Of a stretch of 64,000 bases of DNA, positions 15,832 through 24,104 are shown piece after piece (the stretch's first letter is position 1; each line of letters starts with the position of its first letter). The DNA is from Haemophilus_D parainfluenzae_AD (lineage in GTDB: Bacteria; Pseudomonadota; Gammaproteobacteria; Enterobacterales; Pasteurellaceae): the NCBI RefSeq assembly GCF_001679325.1, contig NZ_LZMX01000028.1; one strand, 5' to 3'. The notes under the pieces are model-generated. The model made no database searches. It worked only from the letters and a program-made list of their open reading frames with translations, and was not told where the DNA came from. Made by a program: the position numbers and the translations under genes.

Positions 15832-16800
15832 ATGACCCACATTATCGTTGCAACACACGGTAAGTTTTCTGAAGAAATCGTCAATTCCGCCGCTATGGTG
15901 TATGGCGAAGATGAAAACTGCCATGTCGTGACTTTCTTACCGGGTGAAGGCGGTGAGCATTTAATCGAGAAATACAATGCTATTATTGCCACGCTGCCTG
16001 AAAATGAACCGGTGCTCTTTCTGGTCGATTTATTTGGCGGTAGCCCATACAACGCGGCAAGCCGAGTCGCCAGTGAAAGGGATAATACCGATATCGTCAC
16101 CGGCATTAATCTACCGATGTTGCTAGAAGTGCTTGATGCCAAAGATGGCGCAAGCTTAGATGAATTGGTAGAAACCGCGAAAGAAGTCGGGGTCGCTGCC
16201 GTAAAATCCTTCCGTCAACCTAAAGAAAGCAAGCCAGCTCCAACGCCAGCCGCTAAACCAGCTGAAGTACCAAAAACCTCTCCAAATCCAACCGCACTTT
16301 CTGGCAATATGAACATTTCCTTATTGCGTATTGATAGTCGTTTAATCCACGGTCAAGTGGCAACCTCTTGGGCGAAAGCGGTGAAATGTGAAGCCATTTT
16401 TGCGGTAAATGATGATGTGGCGAATGATCCACTTCGTCGTGATTTATTACTCCAAATCGCGCCTGAACATTTGAAAGCTTATGTGATTCCGGTAGAAAAA
16501 GCCATTAAGGTGTATCACAACCCGAAATATGCGGGCAAAAACATTCTTTGGTTAGTGACCAACCCAACAGATATCGTGCGCTTAATCGAAGGTGGTGTAA
16601 AAATTGATAAGGTTAACGTGGGCGGTATGACCTATCGCGAAGGCGATAAACTTATTTCTCAAGCTGTTGCTGTCAACCCAACAGATGTCGCCGCATTTAA
16701 ACAGCTTTTAGATAAAGGCGTGGAATTAAGCTTACAACAAGTAGCGAGCAGCCCGAAATCAATGCTCACGCACAAAGAGCTTGATGCGATTCAATTTTAA
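15832..16800 (+). CDS. manX: PTS mannose-family IIAB component
   Basis: This fused phosphotransferase passes phosphate from HPr to the sugar entering through IIC/IID. The IIA domain (about 1-125) has the phosphoryl His in IVATHGKFSEE. The IIB domain (about 160-322) has the second His in DSRLIHGQVATSW. They are joined by a Pro/Ala/Lys-rich linker (about 128-157) whose end contains a complete uptake sequence (16291-16299). I start at the ATG at 15832 behind GGGAGG. The substrate may be mannose, glucose, glucosamine or another hexose; sequence does not decide. Confidence 0.93.
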   Translation: MTHIIVATHGKFSEEIVNSAAMVYGEDENCHVVTFLPGEGGEHLIEKYNAIIATLPENEPVLFLVDLFGGSPYNAASRVASERDNTDIVTGINLPMLLEVLDAKDGASLDELVETAKEVGVAAVKSFRQPKESKPAPTPAAKPAEVPKTSPNPTALSGNMNISLLRIDSRLIHGQVATSWAKAVKCEAIFAVNDDVANDPLRRDLLLQIAPEHLKAYVIPVEKAIKVYHNPKYAGKNILWLVTNPTDIVRLIEGGVKIDKVNVGGMTYREGDKLISQAVAVNPTDVAAFKQLLDKGVELSLQQVASSPKSMLTHKELDAIQF

Positions 16801-16819
16801 TTACGAGGACAAATTCATT

Positions 16820-17617
16820 ATGACAACAATGGAAATTATTTTAGTCACACTCGTTGCCGCCATTTGCGGTATGGGGAGTGTATTGGACGAACGTCAAACT
16901 CATCGTCCTTTAGTTGCTTGTACCCTAATCGGTTTAGTATTAGGTAATTTAGAAACCGGTATTATTGTCGGTGGTACCCTTGAATTAGTGGCATTAGGCT
17001 GGATGAACGTGGGTGCGGCAATGGCACCGGATGCGGCATTAGCTAGTGTAATTGCAACTATCCTTGTAATCAAAGGCGGGCAAGATAAAGGGAGCGCATT
17101 AGCAATTGCGATTCCGGTAGCGGCTGCAGGTCAAGTATTAACGATCTTCGTTCGTACTTTAACTATCTTCCTTCAACACAAAGCCGATGATTTTGCCGCA
17201 AAAGCAAACTTCCGCGGCATTGAATTCTGTCACTTTAGTGGTCTTGCGTTACAAGCGTTACGTGTGGCAATCCCAACCTTCTTCGTTGCATTAGTGGCCG
17301 GTACGGATACGGTGACTGAAGCATTGAATGCGATTCCAGAAGTGGTCACTCGCGGTTTACAAATCGCCGGTGGCTTTATTGTGGTCGTCGGTTATGCGAT
17401 GGTAATCAATATGATGCGTGCAGGCACGTTAATGCCATTCTTCTTCCTAGGCTTTGTAATCGCCTCTTTCACCAATTACAACCTTGTCGGTCTCGGTATT
17501 TTAGGCACATGCTTAGCGATGATTTATATTCAATTAAACCCACGTTTCCATCAATCTACTGCACCACAAGCAGTTGTAAAACGTGAATTAGCTGACGATG
17601 AACTTGAAGGACTATAA
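16820..17617 (+). CDS. manY: PTS mannose-family IIC permease
   Basis: The 265-residue membrane protein has the IIC features of the mannose family: a hydrophobic start, GMGSVLDERQTHRPLV near residue 20, GNLETGIIVGGTLELVALGW, and the GTLMPFFFLGF segment. With IID it forms the sugar channel in the inner membrane. The ATG at 16820 is chosen over a longer frame at 16781, which would run inside manX; AGGA precedes it. It is 19 bases downstream of manX. Confidence 0.93.
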   Translation: MTTMEIILVTLVAAICGMGSVLDERQTHRPLVACTLIGLVLGNLETGIIVGGTLELVALGWMNVGAAMAPDAALASVIATILVIKGGQDKGSALAIAIPVAAAGQVLTIFVRTLTIFLQHKADDFAAKANFRGIEFCHFSGLALQALRVAIPTFFVALVAGTDTVTEALNAIPEVVTRGLQIAGGFIVVVGYAMVINMMRAGTLMPFFFLGFVIASFTNYNLVGLGILGTCLAMIYIQLNPRFHQSTAPQAVVKRELADDELEGL

Positions 17618-17627
17618 GGAAGAAATT

Positions 17628-18461
17628 ATGACTGAACAAACTAAAAAATCACTAACAAAAGGCGATATTCGTAGCACTTACTGGCGTTCAACTTTCTTGC
17701 TAGGTTCCTTCAACTTTGAGCGTATGCAAGCAATGGGTTTCTGTGTATCGATGATCCCAGCTATTAAACGTCTTTACAGCAAAAAAGAAGATCAAGCGGC
17801 GGCATTAAAACGCCACTTAGAATTCTTCAACACCCAACCTTGGGTGGCATCATCTATTATCGGTGTAACCGCCGCAATGGAACAAGAACGCGCGAACGGC
17901 AACGATATTGATGACTCCGCAATCAGCGGGGTGAAAGTCGGTTTAATGGGACCATTAGCCGGTGTGGGTGACCCAATTTTCTGGGGAACATTACGTCCTG
18001 TACTCGCGGCACTTGGTGCGGGCTTAGCGATTACCGGTAACCTTTTAGGGCCATTGCTTTTCTTTATCGGTATCAACCTTTGCCGCGGTTTAACCCGTTG
18101 GTATGGCTTTAAATATGGCTATGAAAAAGGCACCACAATCGTTAATGATATGGGCGGTGGTCGCTTGCAAAAATTGACGCAGGGGGCGTCTATCCTCGGT
18201 CTCTTTGTCATGGGTTCGCTGGTATCGAAATGGACAAGTATTAATATTCCATTAGAACTTTCCCGCTATAAAAACCAAATGGGCGAAGAAGTGGTGAACA
18301 CAGTACAAAGCGTGTTAAATGATCTTCTCCCTGGCCTTGCGGCGTTAGGTTTAACCTTCTTATGTATGTATTTATTACGTAAAAAAATCAACGCCATGTA
18401 CATCATCTTCGCCTTATTCGGCGTAGGTATTTTAGGCTATCATTTTGGTGTGTTAGCATAA
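17628..18461 (+). CDS. manZ: PTS mannose-family IID component
   Basis: The 277-residue protein opens with the amphipathic IID region (TYWRSTFLLGSFNFERMQAMGF), followed by the conserved GLMGPLAGVGDPIFWGTLRP and hydrophobic segments at the C-terminus. IID is unique to the mannose PTS family, which fixes the operon's identity. The ATG at 17628 with AAGGA before it is 10 bases after the manY stop. A very strong terminator follows the stop. Confidence 0.94.
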   Translation: MTEQTKKSLTKGDIRSTYWRSTFLLGSFNFERMQAMGFCVSMIPAIKRLYSKKEDQAAALKRHLEFFNTQPWVASSIIGVTAAMEQERANGNDIDDSAISGVKVGLMGPLAGVGDPIFWGTLRPVLAALGAGLAITGNLLGPLLFFIGINLCRGLTRWYGFKYGYEKGTTIVNDMGGGRLQKLTQGASILGLFVMGSLVSKWTSINIPLELSRYKNQMGEEVVNTVQSVLNDLLPGLAALGLTFLCMYLLRKKINAMYIIFALFGVGILGYHFGVLA

Positions 18462-18473
18462 TAGATTATCATA

Positions 18474-18505
18474 TTGCCTTCCCTCTTTCACTTGAGGGAA
18501 GGCAA
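18474..18505 (+). terminator. Strong terminator after manXYZ
   Basis: TTGCCTTCCCTC (18474-18485) and GAGGGAAGGCAA (18494-18505) form a perfect 12-base-pair stem with an 8-base loop, followed by TTTTT. The 3' arm also contains the only Shine-Dalgarno-like sequence (GGAAGG) near the next start codon. Confidence 0.85.
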
Positions 18506-18514
18506 ATTTTTAGC

Positions 18515-18898
18515 ATGACAAATCCTATGAACTGGAAAGATCTCATTAAGCCACCACCAGCTGAAGGCTATATTAAAAATTCATCCAATTTAGTGACCGC
18601 ACTTTTTGTTCTCGCGGGTATTCTTTATTACCCCACTAATGGCTATGGTGCCGTCATCGCCTTAATTGCCGCATTAATTGTATTAATCGGACAAAAAATG
18701 CTGATTGCTCAAACCAATAAAGACTTCACCGAAATGCAGTTAGCCGAAAAGCAATTCCAAGCAACCCAAAACAGCGATTACCTTCGCTTTATTGAAGCTC
18801 GAGCTACCCAAATGTTGCGTGACAACAAAGTCCTTTCCGAAAAAGGCAAAAAAGAGTTGGAGAGATTGTTGTCTGTCGTTAAAACGCATTTAGCATAG
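18515..18898 (+). CDS. Unknown small membrane protein downstream of the PTS operon
   Basis: I do not recognise this 127-residue protein. It has a short polar N-terminus, two hydrophobic segments (about 26-42 and 44-63) and a charged, helical C-terminal half likely to lie in the cytoplasm. The ATG at 18515 is 9 bases after the terminator hairpin of manZ, and GGAAGG in the hairpin's 3' arm is about 12 bases upstream; a second ATG at 18527 has no site at all. The coding frame contains an uptake sequence (18597-18605). It may depend on readthrough of the terminator. A role in the PTS is only suggested by position. Confidence 0.72.
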   Translation: MTNPMNWKDLIKPPPAEGYIKNSSNLVTALFVLAGILYYPTNGYGAVIALIAALIVLIGQKMLIAQTNKDFTEMQLAEKQFQATQNSDYLRFIEARATQMLRDNKVLSEKGKKELERLLSVVKTHLA

Positions 18899-19016
18899 CT
18901 GCTCCAAAACAATCATAACTTTTAGCTATATGAAATAAGCTTTTCTTCTTTTTCTTACTTAAGTGAGAAAGGTATTATCAAGTGGAAATTTATGATTTAT
19001 CCCTGAGGAGTAGTTT

Positions 19017-19562
19017 ATGTCTCAATTTAAAATTCACACCATTGAATCAGCCCCTGAAGCAGCACAAGAAGCTTTAAAAGCCGTAAAAAATGCCAATGGT
19101 TTTATTCCCAATTTAATTGGTGTTCTCGCGAATGCCCCTACCGCACTTGAAACTTATCGCACAGTGGGCGGCATTAATGGTCGTAACAGCTTAACGGCAA
19201 CAGAACGCGAAGTGGTGCAAATTACTGCTGCAGTAGTCAATGGCTGTGGTTTCTGTGTAGCTGGTCACACGAAAATAGCTTTAAAAGTATTAAAACTTGA
19301 AGAAGAACTTGTGAATCAAATTCGTGCGACAGCTCGTATTGAAAGTGATAAAAAACTGGATACTTTAGCGCGTTTCACCCTTGCTGTTATTTTACAAAAA
19401 GCAAAATTAACCGAAGCACAACTTAAAGCGTTCTTTGATGCTGGTTATACCCAAGAAAATGCTATTGATGTCATTTTAGGTGTCAGCCTCGCCACATTAT
19501 GTAACTATGTGAACAACATCGCTGAAACGCCAATCAATCCTGAATTACAGGCATTTGCATAA
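19017..19562 (+). CDS. AhpD-like / carboxymuconolactone decarboxylase family protein
   Basis: The 181-residue protein shows the AhpD-fold signature: EREVVQITAAVVNGCGFCVAGHT, with a CxxC pair (CGFC) and a following His that in AhpD-type enzymes form the redox centre for peroxide reduction. The domain covers about residues 50-130. It is annotated in relatives as a peroxidase-related enzyme; true activity and electron donor are unknown. It is a single gene with GAGGAG before the ATG and ends in an uptake-sequence terminator facing the thioredoxin gene. Confidence 0.82.
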   Translation: MSQFKIHTIESAPEAAQEALKAVKNANGFIPNLIGVLANAPTALETYRTVGGINGRNSLTATEREVVQITAAVVNGCGFCVAGHTKIALKVLKLEEELVNQIRATARIESDKKLDTLARFTLAVILQKAKLTEAQLKAFFDAGYTQENAIDVILGVSLATLCNYVNNIAETPINPELQAFA

Positions 19563-19574
19563 TCAAGCCAATAT

Positions 19575-19606
19575 AAAAAGTGCGGTCCAAAATGACCGCA
19601 CTTTTT
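19575..19606. terminator. Inverted uptake-sequence pair, bidirectional terminator
   Basis: AAAAAGTGCGGTC (19575-19587) and GACCGCACTTTTT (19594-19606) form a 13-base-pair stem with a 6-base loop between convergent genes. The outer arm reaches the last base of the thioredoxin gene's stop codon. Confidence 0.85.
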
Positions 19607-20082
19607 TATTCCTTCACAAATTGTTTTATTTGATCTGAATTCAAATGACCTGGCTGAACTTTGATAAGATTTAAGTCCTTATCCAACAGCAAATTAAACG
19701 GATAGCCTAATACATTAGCTCGTTTAATGATTTCACCGTTTTCATCCAATAATACCGTGATATTTTTATAATCTAGGCCTTTATACCAATTGATAAATTT
19801 TGAGCTATTTTGTTCGTTCTTTTGTCCTGGTGAGGCAATCGTAATCACATTAAAATCAAGATTCTTTTCTGCACTAAGATCATCAATTTCCGCTAAGCCC
19901 GCTAAGCAAATTGGACACCAAGATGCCCACATTTTGATATAAAGCGGTTTGCCTTCATATTGTGATAAGGTGACGGTTTGATTATCCAACGTTTTTAAAG
20001 AAACATCAGCTAAAGACACCTTCTCTTGAGCAAAGCTCAATGGACTTAAAAACAATAAAAGTGCGGTCAATATTTTTCTCAT
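19606..20082 (-). CDS. Periplasmic TlpA-like thioredoxin, probable MsrAB partner
   Basis: The 158-residue protein has a signal peptide (cleavage SFA before QE, residue 18) and a thioredoxin fold with the active site WCPIC (Cys56, Cys59) and the later cis-proline region VLGYPFNLLL. It lies 9 bases after msrAB on the same strand. In Neisseria PilB a thioredoxin domain of this kind is fused to MsrA-MsrB and reduces them; here it is a separate gene. It most likely recycles the oxidised MsrAB in the periplasm. Confidence 0.86.
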   Translation of the reverse strand: MRKILTALLLFLSPLSFAQEKVSLADVSLKTLDNQTVTLSQYEGKPLYIKMWASWCPICLAGLAEIDDLSAEKNLDFNVITIASPGQKNEQNSSKFINWYKGLDYKNITVLLDENGEIIKRANVLGYPFNLLLDKDLNLIKVQPGHLNSDQIKQFVKE

Positions 20083-20091
20083 TTTGCCCTC

Positions 20092-21153
20092 TTATTTCAC
20101 AAAAGGAATCAAATCACCATAACCTTGTTTTTCCATTTCATCTAATGGAATAAACTTAATTGATGCACTGTTGATGCAATAACGTAAACCACCTTTATCA
20201 CGCGGACCATCATCAAACACATGGCCTAAATGGGCATGGCCACTGCGACTTAACACCTCAATGCGAGTCATATTAAAGCTATTATCTTTTTGATACTCCG
20301 CAACTTCAGCGGCAATCGGTTTAGTAAAACTTGGCCAACCACAACCCGATTCAAATTTATCTTTAGAAGAAAATAACGGTTCTCCCGTGGTGATATCCAC
20401 ATAAATACCAGGCGCGAAATTATCCCAATATTCGTTACTAAAAGAGCGTTCGGTATGTTTGCCTTGCGTCACATCATATTGAAGTGCGGTCAATTTTTGC
20501 TTTAATTCTGCATCACTTGGTTTTAGGTATTTTTTATCATCAATTAATGGCTCATCGGCTTTTTTGATGTCAATATGGCAATAACCATTCGGATTTTTCT
20601 TGAGATAATCCTGATGATACTCTTCCGCCTCCACATAATTTTTCAGCGGTTCTACTTCAATTTGAATCGGTTCTTGATATTTACTTTGTAAGGTTTTCAA
20701 TGCCGCTTCAATAACGGCTTTATCTTGCTCATTTTGATAATAAATGCCCGTGCGATATTGTCTGCCACGATCATTGCCTTGCTTGTTAATACTGGTTGGA
20801 TCGATAACACGGAAATAATATTGCAGTAATTTATCTAACGAAATTTTGTTTGGATCGTAAGTCACTTTCACGGTTTCTGCATGATCTGTCGCATGCAATA
20901 ATTGGTAGTTCGTGGTATCGCCTTTTCCATTAGCATAACCCGAAACGGCATCAGTCACGCCTTTAATACGTTCCATATAAGCTTCTAGTCCCCAAAAACA
21001 GCCACCAGCAAGATAAATAATGCGTTGTTCTTGTTTGCTTTCCATTGTCATTTTTTGCTCCTTTGATAAAGTTGGATTATCAGCATACGTTAAACTACTT
21101 TGCAAACCGCCAAAAAGTGCGGTCAATATGAGAAATGTTTTTGTATATTTCAT
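20092..21153 (-). CDS. msrAB: Periplasmic bifunctional methionine sulfoxide reductase MsrAB
   Basis: The 353-residue protein repairs oxidised methionines in exported proteins. It has a signal peptide (about 1-24, TYA before DNP), an MsrA domain (about 44-195) with the active site GGCFWG (Cys52), and an MsrB domain (about 210-350) with SGCGWPSF, RSGHAHLGHVF and the catalytic RYCINSAS. MsrA reduces the S and MsrB the R epimer. There is no N-terminal thioredoxin domain as in Neisseria PilB; that function is supplied by the next gene. An uptake sequence lies in the coding frame near the signal peptide. Confidence 0.95.
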   Translation of the reverse strand: MKYTKTFLILTALFGGLQSSLTYADNPTLSKEQKMTMESKQEQRIIYLAGGCFWGLEAYMERIKGVTDAVSGYANGKGDTTNYQLLHATDHAETVKVTYDPNKISLDKLLQYYFRVIDPTSINKQGNDRGRQYRTGIYYQNEQDKAVIEAALKTLQSKYQEPIQIEVEPLKNYVEAEEYHQDYLKKNPNGYCHIDIKKADEPLIDDKKYLKPSDAELKQKLTALQYDVTQGKHTERSFSNEYWDNFAPGIYVDITTGEPLFSSKDKFESGCGWPSFTKPIAAEVAEYQKDNSFNMTRIEVLSRSGHAHLGHVFDDGPRDKGGLRYCINSASIKFIPLDEMEKQGYGDLIPFVK

Positions 21154-21266
21154 TTTCTTTCCTTATTATAGAAAAATCTTCAGCTTACATTTGATTAGAC
21201 GAAGACAAACCCATTTTCTTACAAAATAAGGCAATTTTTTTACCGCACGTTGTGCAAGGAACCCTT

Positions 21267-22133
21267 ATGCCAAACATACATCTCCGCAATCATTATCAAA
21301 AAGCTGTTGTTTGTATGGTGTTAGCTTACATCAGCATTGCCTTAATGGGCGTATTTGTAAAATACGCCTCTGATGAATTACCGTCCAGTGAAATTTTATT
21401 TTCCCGCTTCTTTATTGGTTTTGTTTTTCTCTTGCCCTTTTTGATTAAAGATGGAGATTTCAAAGTCGATATGTCGCAATGGAAATTTCTCGTTTTGCGC
21501 AACCTCGCCGGCATTGCCAGTATGTTGCTAACCTTCTACGCCATTAAATATTTGCCGATTTCTATTGCGATTTTATTGATGAATACGTCCGCACTTTTTG
21601 TGCCTTTACTACTGTTTTTCTTTAAAGTCAGAACGCCATTAAAAGTATTAGCTTGCAGTTTTATGGGTTTTATCGGTGTATCCATCATTATGCTGACCAA
21701 CGGTTCAATGAATATCAACCCTATCCATGTAGGCTATGCTTTGGGTGCTGCAGTATTGGCTGCGATGGCGTTTATCAGTTTACAAGAGCTCAATAAACAC
21801 AACTCACCTAAAAATATCGTGTTTTACTTTCACTTATTAGGCTCGATTTTGTTGCCGCTCTTTTTTATTGCTCAATGGGAAATACCAACACTACATGGAT
21901 TCACATTACTGCTTTTAGTGGGTGGATTCGGTCTTATTTTCCAATTATTACTCACTCGCGCCTTTAAATACGCGCCTGCCAATGTCATTACGCCTTTTGC
22001 TTTTACCGGTGTCATTTTTTCCAGTATCTGTGACTGGTTATTCTGGGATAACGTACCAAGCCTAAATTTCTGGATTGGTTCATTAGTCATTATTATTGCC
22101 GTCAGTTTACTTGCCAGAATGCGGGCAAAATAG
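21267..22133 (+). CDS. EamA/DMT-family permease
   Basis: The 288-residue protein has ten hydrophobic segments arranged as two EamA repeats (about 10-140 and 150-285), each with the family's Pro/Gly-rich helices. It carries small metabolites across the inner membrane; the substrate is not predictable. The ATG at 21267 is used because AAGGA lies 6 bases before it; the longer frame begins at a GTG at 21252 with no site. It is divergent from msrAB. Confidence 0.85.
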   Translation: MPNIHLRNHYQKAVVCMVLAYISIALMGVFVKYASDELPSSEILFSRFFIGFVFLLPFLIKDGDFKVDMSQWKFLVLRNLAGIASMLLTFYAIKYLPISIAILLMNTSALFVPLLLFFFKVRTPLKVLACSFMGFIGVSIIMLTNGSMNINPIHVGYALGAAVLAAMAFISLQELNKHNSPKNIVFYFHLLGSILLPLFFIAQWEIPTLHGFTLLLLVGGFGLIFQLLLTRAFKYAPANVITPFAFTGVIFSSICDWLFWDNVPSLNFWIGSLVIIIAVSLLARMRAK

Positions 22134-22165
22134 AGAGATCCGACCAAATAGCTAAAATATAACTA

Positions 22166-22194
22166 TTCTCAATAACATTGTTTGAATGTATAAT
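22166..22194 (+). promoter_or_regulatory. Probable fecBCDE promoter, possible Fur target
   Basis: TATAAT (22189-22194) is a perfect -10, with TTCTCA (22166-22171) 17 bases upstream as a weak -35. The -35 region lies in ATAACTATTCTCAATA, which is rich in the A/T and ATTCTC blocks found in Fur boxes but fits the 19-base consensus poorly. The promoter is well supported, the Fur site weakly. Confidence 0.55.
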
Positions 22195-22224
22195 CCTAAT
22201 GCTTTTTATTATTGAGGACACAAC

Positions 22225-23115
22225 ATGAAAAAATTATTAAAAACCACTTTAGCTTCTGCATTATTAATGGCGTCTGCATTTGCTAGTGCCGTGACGGTTA
22301 AAGATGCAAAAGGTGAATTTACCCTTGATAAAACCCCAAGCCGTGTTGTGGCATTGGAATATTCTTTTGTGGATGCTTTAGCCCAAGTCGGAGTTAGCCC
22401 AGTAGGTGTGGCCGACGATAACAAAATCGATCGTATTTTGCCGCAAGTGCGCGAAAAAATTGCTGCATGGCAATCCGTTGGCACGCGTTCTCAACCGAGT
22501 CTTGAAGTGATTGCTTCCCTCAAACCCGATTTAATTATTGCCGATCCTTCCCGTCACACAGCGGTGTTTGAAGAATTGAAAAAAATCGCACCAACGGTGA
22601 TGTTTGATTCCCGTCATGAAAGCTACCAAGGAAATCTTGAAACCGCACAGAAAATTGGTGATTTAGTGGGTAAAAGCGCTGAAATGAAAGCGAAGATCAA
22701 TGAACATAATGATTACATCGCCAACATTGCAAAAAATCTAGGTGTACAAGGCAAAAAAGCCTCATTTGGTACTTCCCGAGAAGATAAATTTAATATCCAA
22801 AATGCCAATGGTTATGTGGGTAGTTTCTTAACAACATTAGGTTTTGCCCCAACCAAACTCAATAGCGATCAGGCTTCTGTTGAAATCAACCTTGAACAAT
22901 TAGTGATGGAAAAACCAGAATACTTGTTCATCGCCCATTACCGTGATGAAAGTATTGCGCGCAAATGGGAAGCTGAGCCACTTTGGAAAGCGATTCCTGC
23001 CGTAAAAGCAAATCATGTTTACAGCGTTGACTCGGACATGTGGGCGCGTGGTCGCGGCTTAGAAGCGAGCAAAATTATGGCAAAACAAATTGAAGGTTTC
23101 GTGAAACAAAAATAA
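22225..23115 (+). CDS. fecB: Ferric citrate-type periplasmic binding protein
   Basis: The 296-residue protein has a signal peptide (about 1-22, ending ASA) and a class III solute-binding fold. Segments such as AWQSVGTRSQPSLEVIASLKP, FGTSRED, HYRDESIARKWE and PLWKAIPAV closely follow E. coli FecB as I remember it, so it is called an orthologue and not only a generic siderophore binder. It delivers the ferric ligand to FecCD. It is the first of four genes that overlap or abut. The outer-membrane receptor FecA and the FecIR regulators are not in this window. Confidence 0.9.
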   Translation: MKKLLKTTLASALLMASAFASAVTVKDAKGEFTLDKTPSRVVALEYSFVDALAQVGVSPVGVADDNKIDRILPQVREKIAAWQSVGTRSQPSLEVIASLKPDLIIADPSRHTAVFEELKKIAPTVMFDSRHESYQGNLETAQKIGDLVGKSAEMKAKINEHNDYIANIAKNLGVQGKKASFGTSREDKFNIQNANGYVGSFLTTLGFAPTKLNSDQASVEINLEQLVMEKPEYLFIAHYRDESIARKWEAEPLWKAIPAVKANHVYSVDSDMWARGRGLEASKIMAKQIEGFVKQK

Positions 23116-24104
23116 TGATGAAGCCCACTTTCCGTTGGGGACTTCCCCTTATCATTCTGGCTTTCCTATTATGGGGAAGCCTGTTTTTGTATTATCCCAT
23201 CGAAATCCGACCGCTTGTAGCGTTACAAGCGTTCCTTCCCGATGGAGATGAAATTGTCAAAATTACGGTTACCGATTTACGCCTACCGCGTGCATTAGTT
23301 GGCATGATTTTAGGCGCCAATCTTGCGGTGGCGGGAGCGTTGTTACAAACCATTACCCGCAATCCACTGGCCTCACCTACGCTACTCAGCGTAAACTCGG
23401 GAGCCAGCCTTGCTATGGTTAGTGCCAGTGCTTTTAGCCCTTTGATTCTTTCTGGTTATAGTATTGCTTTAGTGGCTAGCATCGGCGGCGGTCTGAGTTG
23501 GTTTGTGGTAATGCTGATCAGCAATGGTTGGAAAGACAACAGTGGAGATCGTAGCCGAGTGATTTTAGCGGGGATTGCGGTATCACTACTGTGTGCAGCG
23601 CTCACAAAATTAGTGCTCATTATCGCTGAAGATCATGCCTTCGGTATTATGAGTTGGCTAGCGGGTGGCATTGCACATGCTCGTTGGAATGAATTATTGA
23701 CGTTATTTCCATTCTTTATTTTGACCGCACTTTTCTGTCTGCTTTTTGCTAGCCGTTTAAATTTACTCAATTTAAGTGATGAATCCGCGCGTTCACTAGG
23801 CATCAATCTCTTTCGTTTACGCTGGTACGCTAATATCATTGCATTATTGATTGTGGGTTCAAGCGTGAGTGTTGCCGGTCCAGTTGCCTTTATCGGCTTA
23901 CTCGTGCCTCATCTTGCTCGCTATTGGATTGGTTATGACTTGCGAAAATCGCTCCCTATGGCGATGTTACTCGGTGCAATTTTAATGCTCGCTGCAGATA
24001 CCATTGCCCGCGCGGTCAACTTCCCTAGTGAAGTACCAGCTGGTGCGGTGCTTGCCTTAATCGGTGCACCAGTCTTTGTATTATTTGCCAGAGGAAGACA
24101 CTAA
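23115..24104 (+). CDS. fecC: Ferric citrate-type ABC permease
   Basis: The 329-residue FecCD-family permease has about nine to ten membrane segments. It shows the family's LRLPRALVGMILGANLAVAGALLQTITRNPLASP motif region (about 56-90), and GPVAFIGLLVPHLARYWIG near residue 255, the loop that contacts the ATPase. Its start codon overlaps the fecB stop (TAATG), so translation is coupled. It pairs with the next permease as a heterodimer. Confidence 0.93.
   Translation: MMKPTFRWGLPLIILAFLLWGSLFLYYPIEIRPLVALQAFLPDGDEIVKITVTDLRLPRALVGMILGANLAVAGALLQTITRNPLASPTLLSVNSGASLAMVSASAFSPLILSGYSIALVASIGGGLSWFVVMLISNGWKDNSGDRSRVILAGIAVSLLCAALTKLVLIIAEDHAFGIMSWLAGGIAHARWNELLTLFPFFILTALFCLLFASRLNLLNLSDESARSLGINLFRLRWYANIIALLIVGSSVSVAGPVAFIGLLVPHLARYWIGYDLRKSLPMAMLLGAILMLAADTIARAVNFPSEVPAGAVLALIGAPVFVLFARGRH

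Noticed and set aside
22155..22175. A Fur box upstream of fecB
   Set aside because: Only blocks such as ATTCTC fit; alignment to the 19-base consensus has too many mismatches to list it as a separate site.
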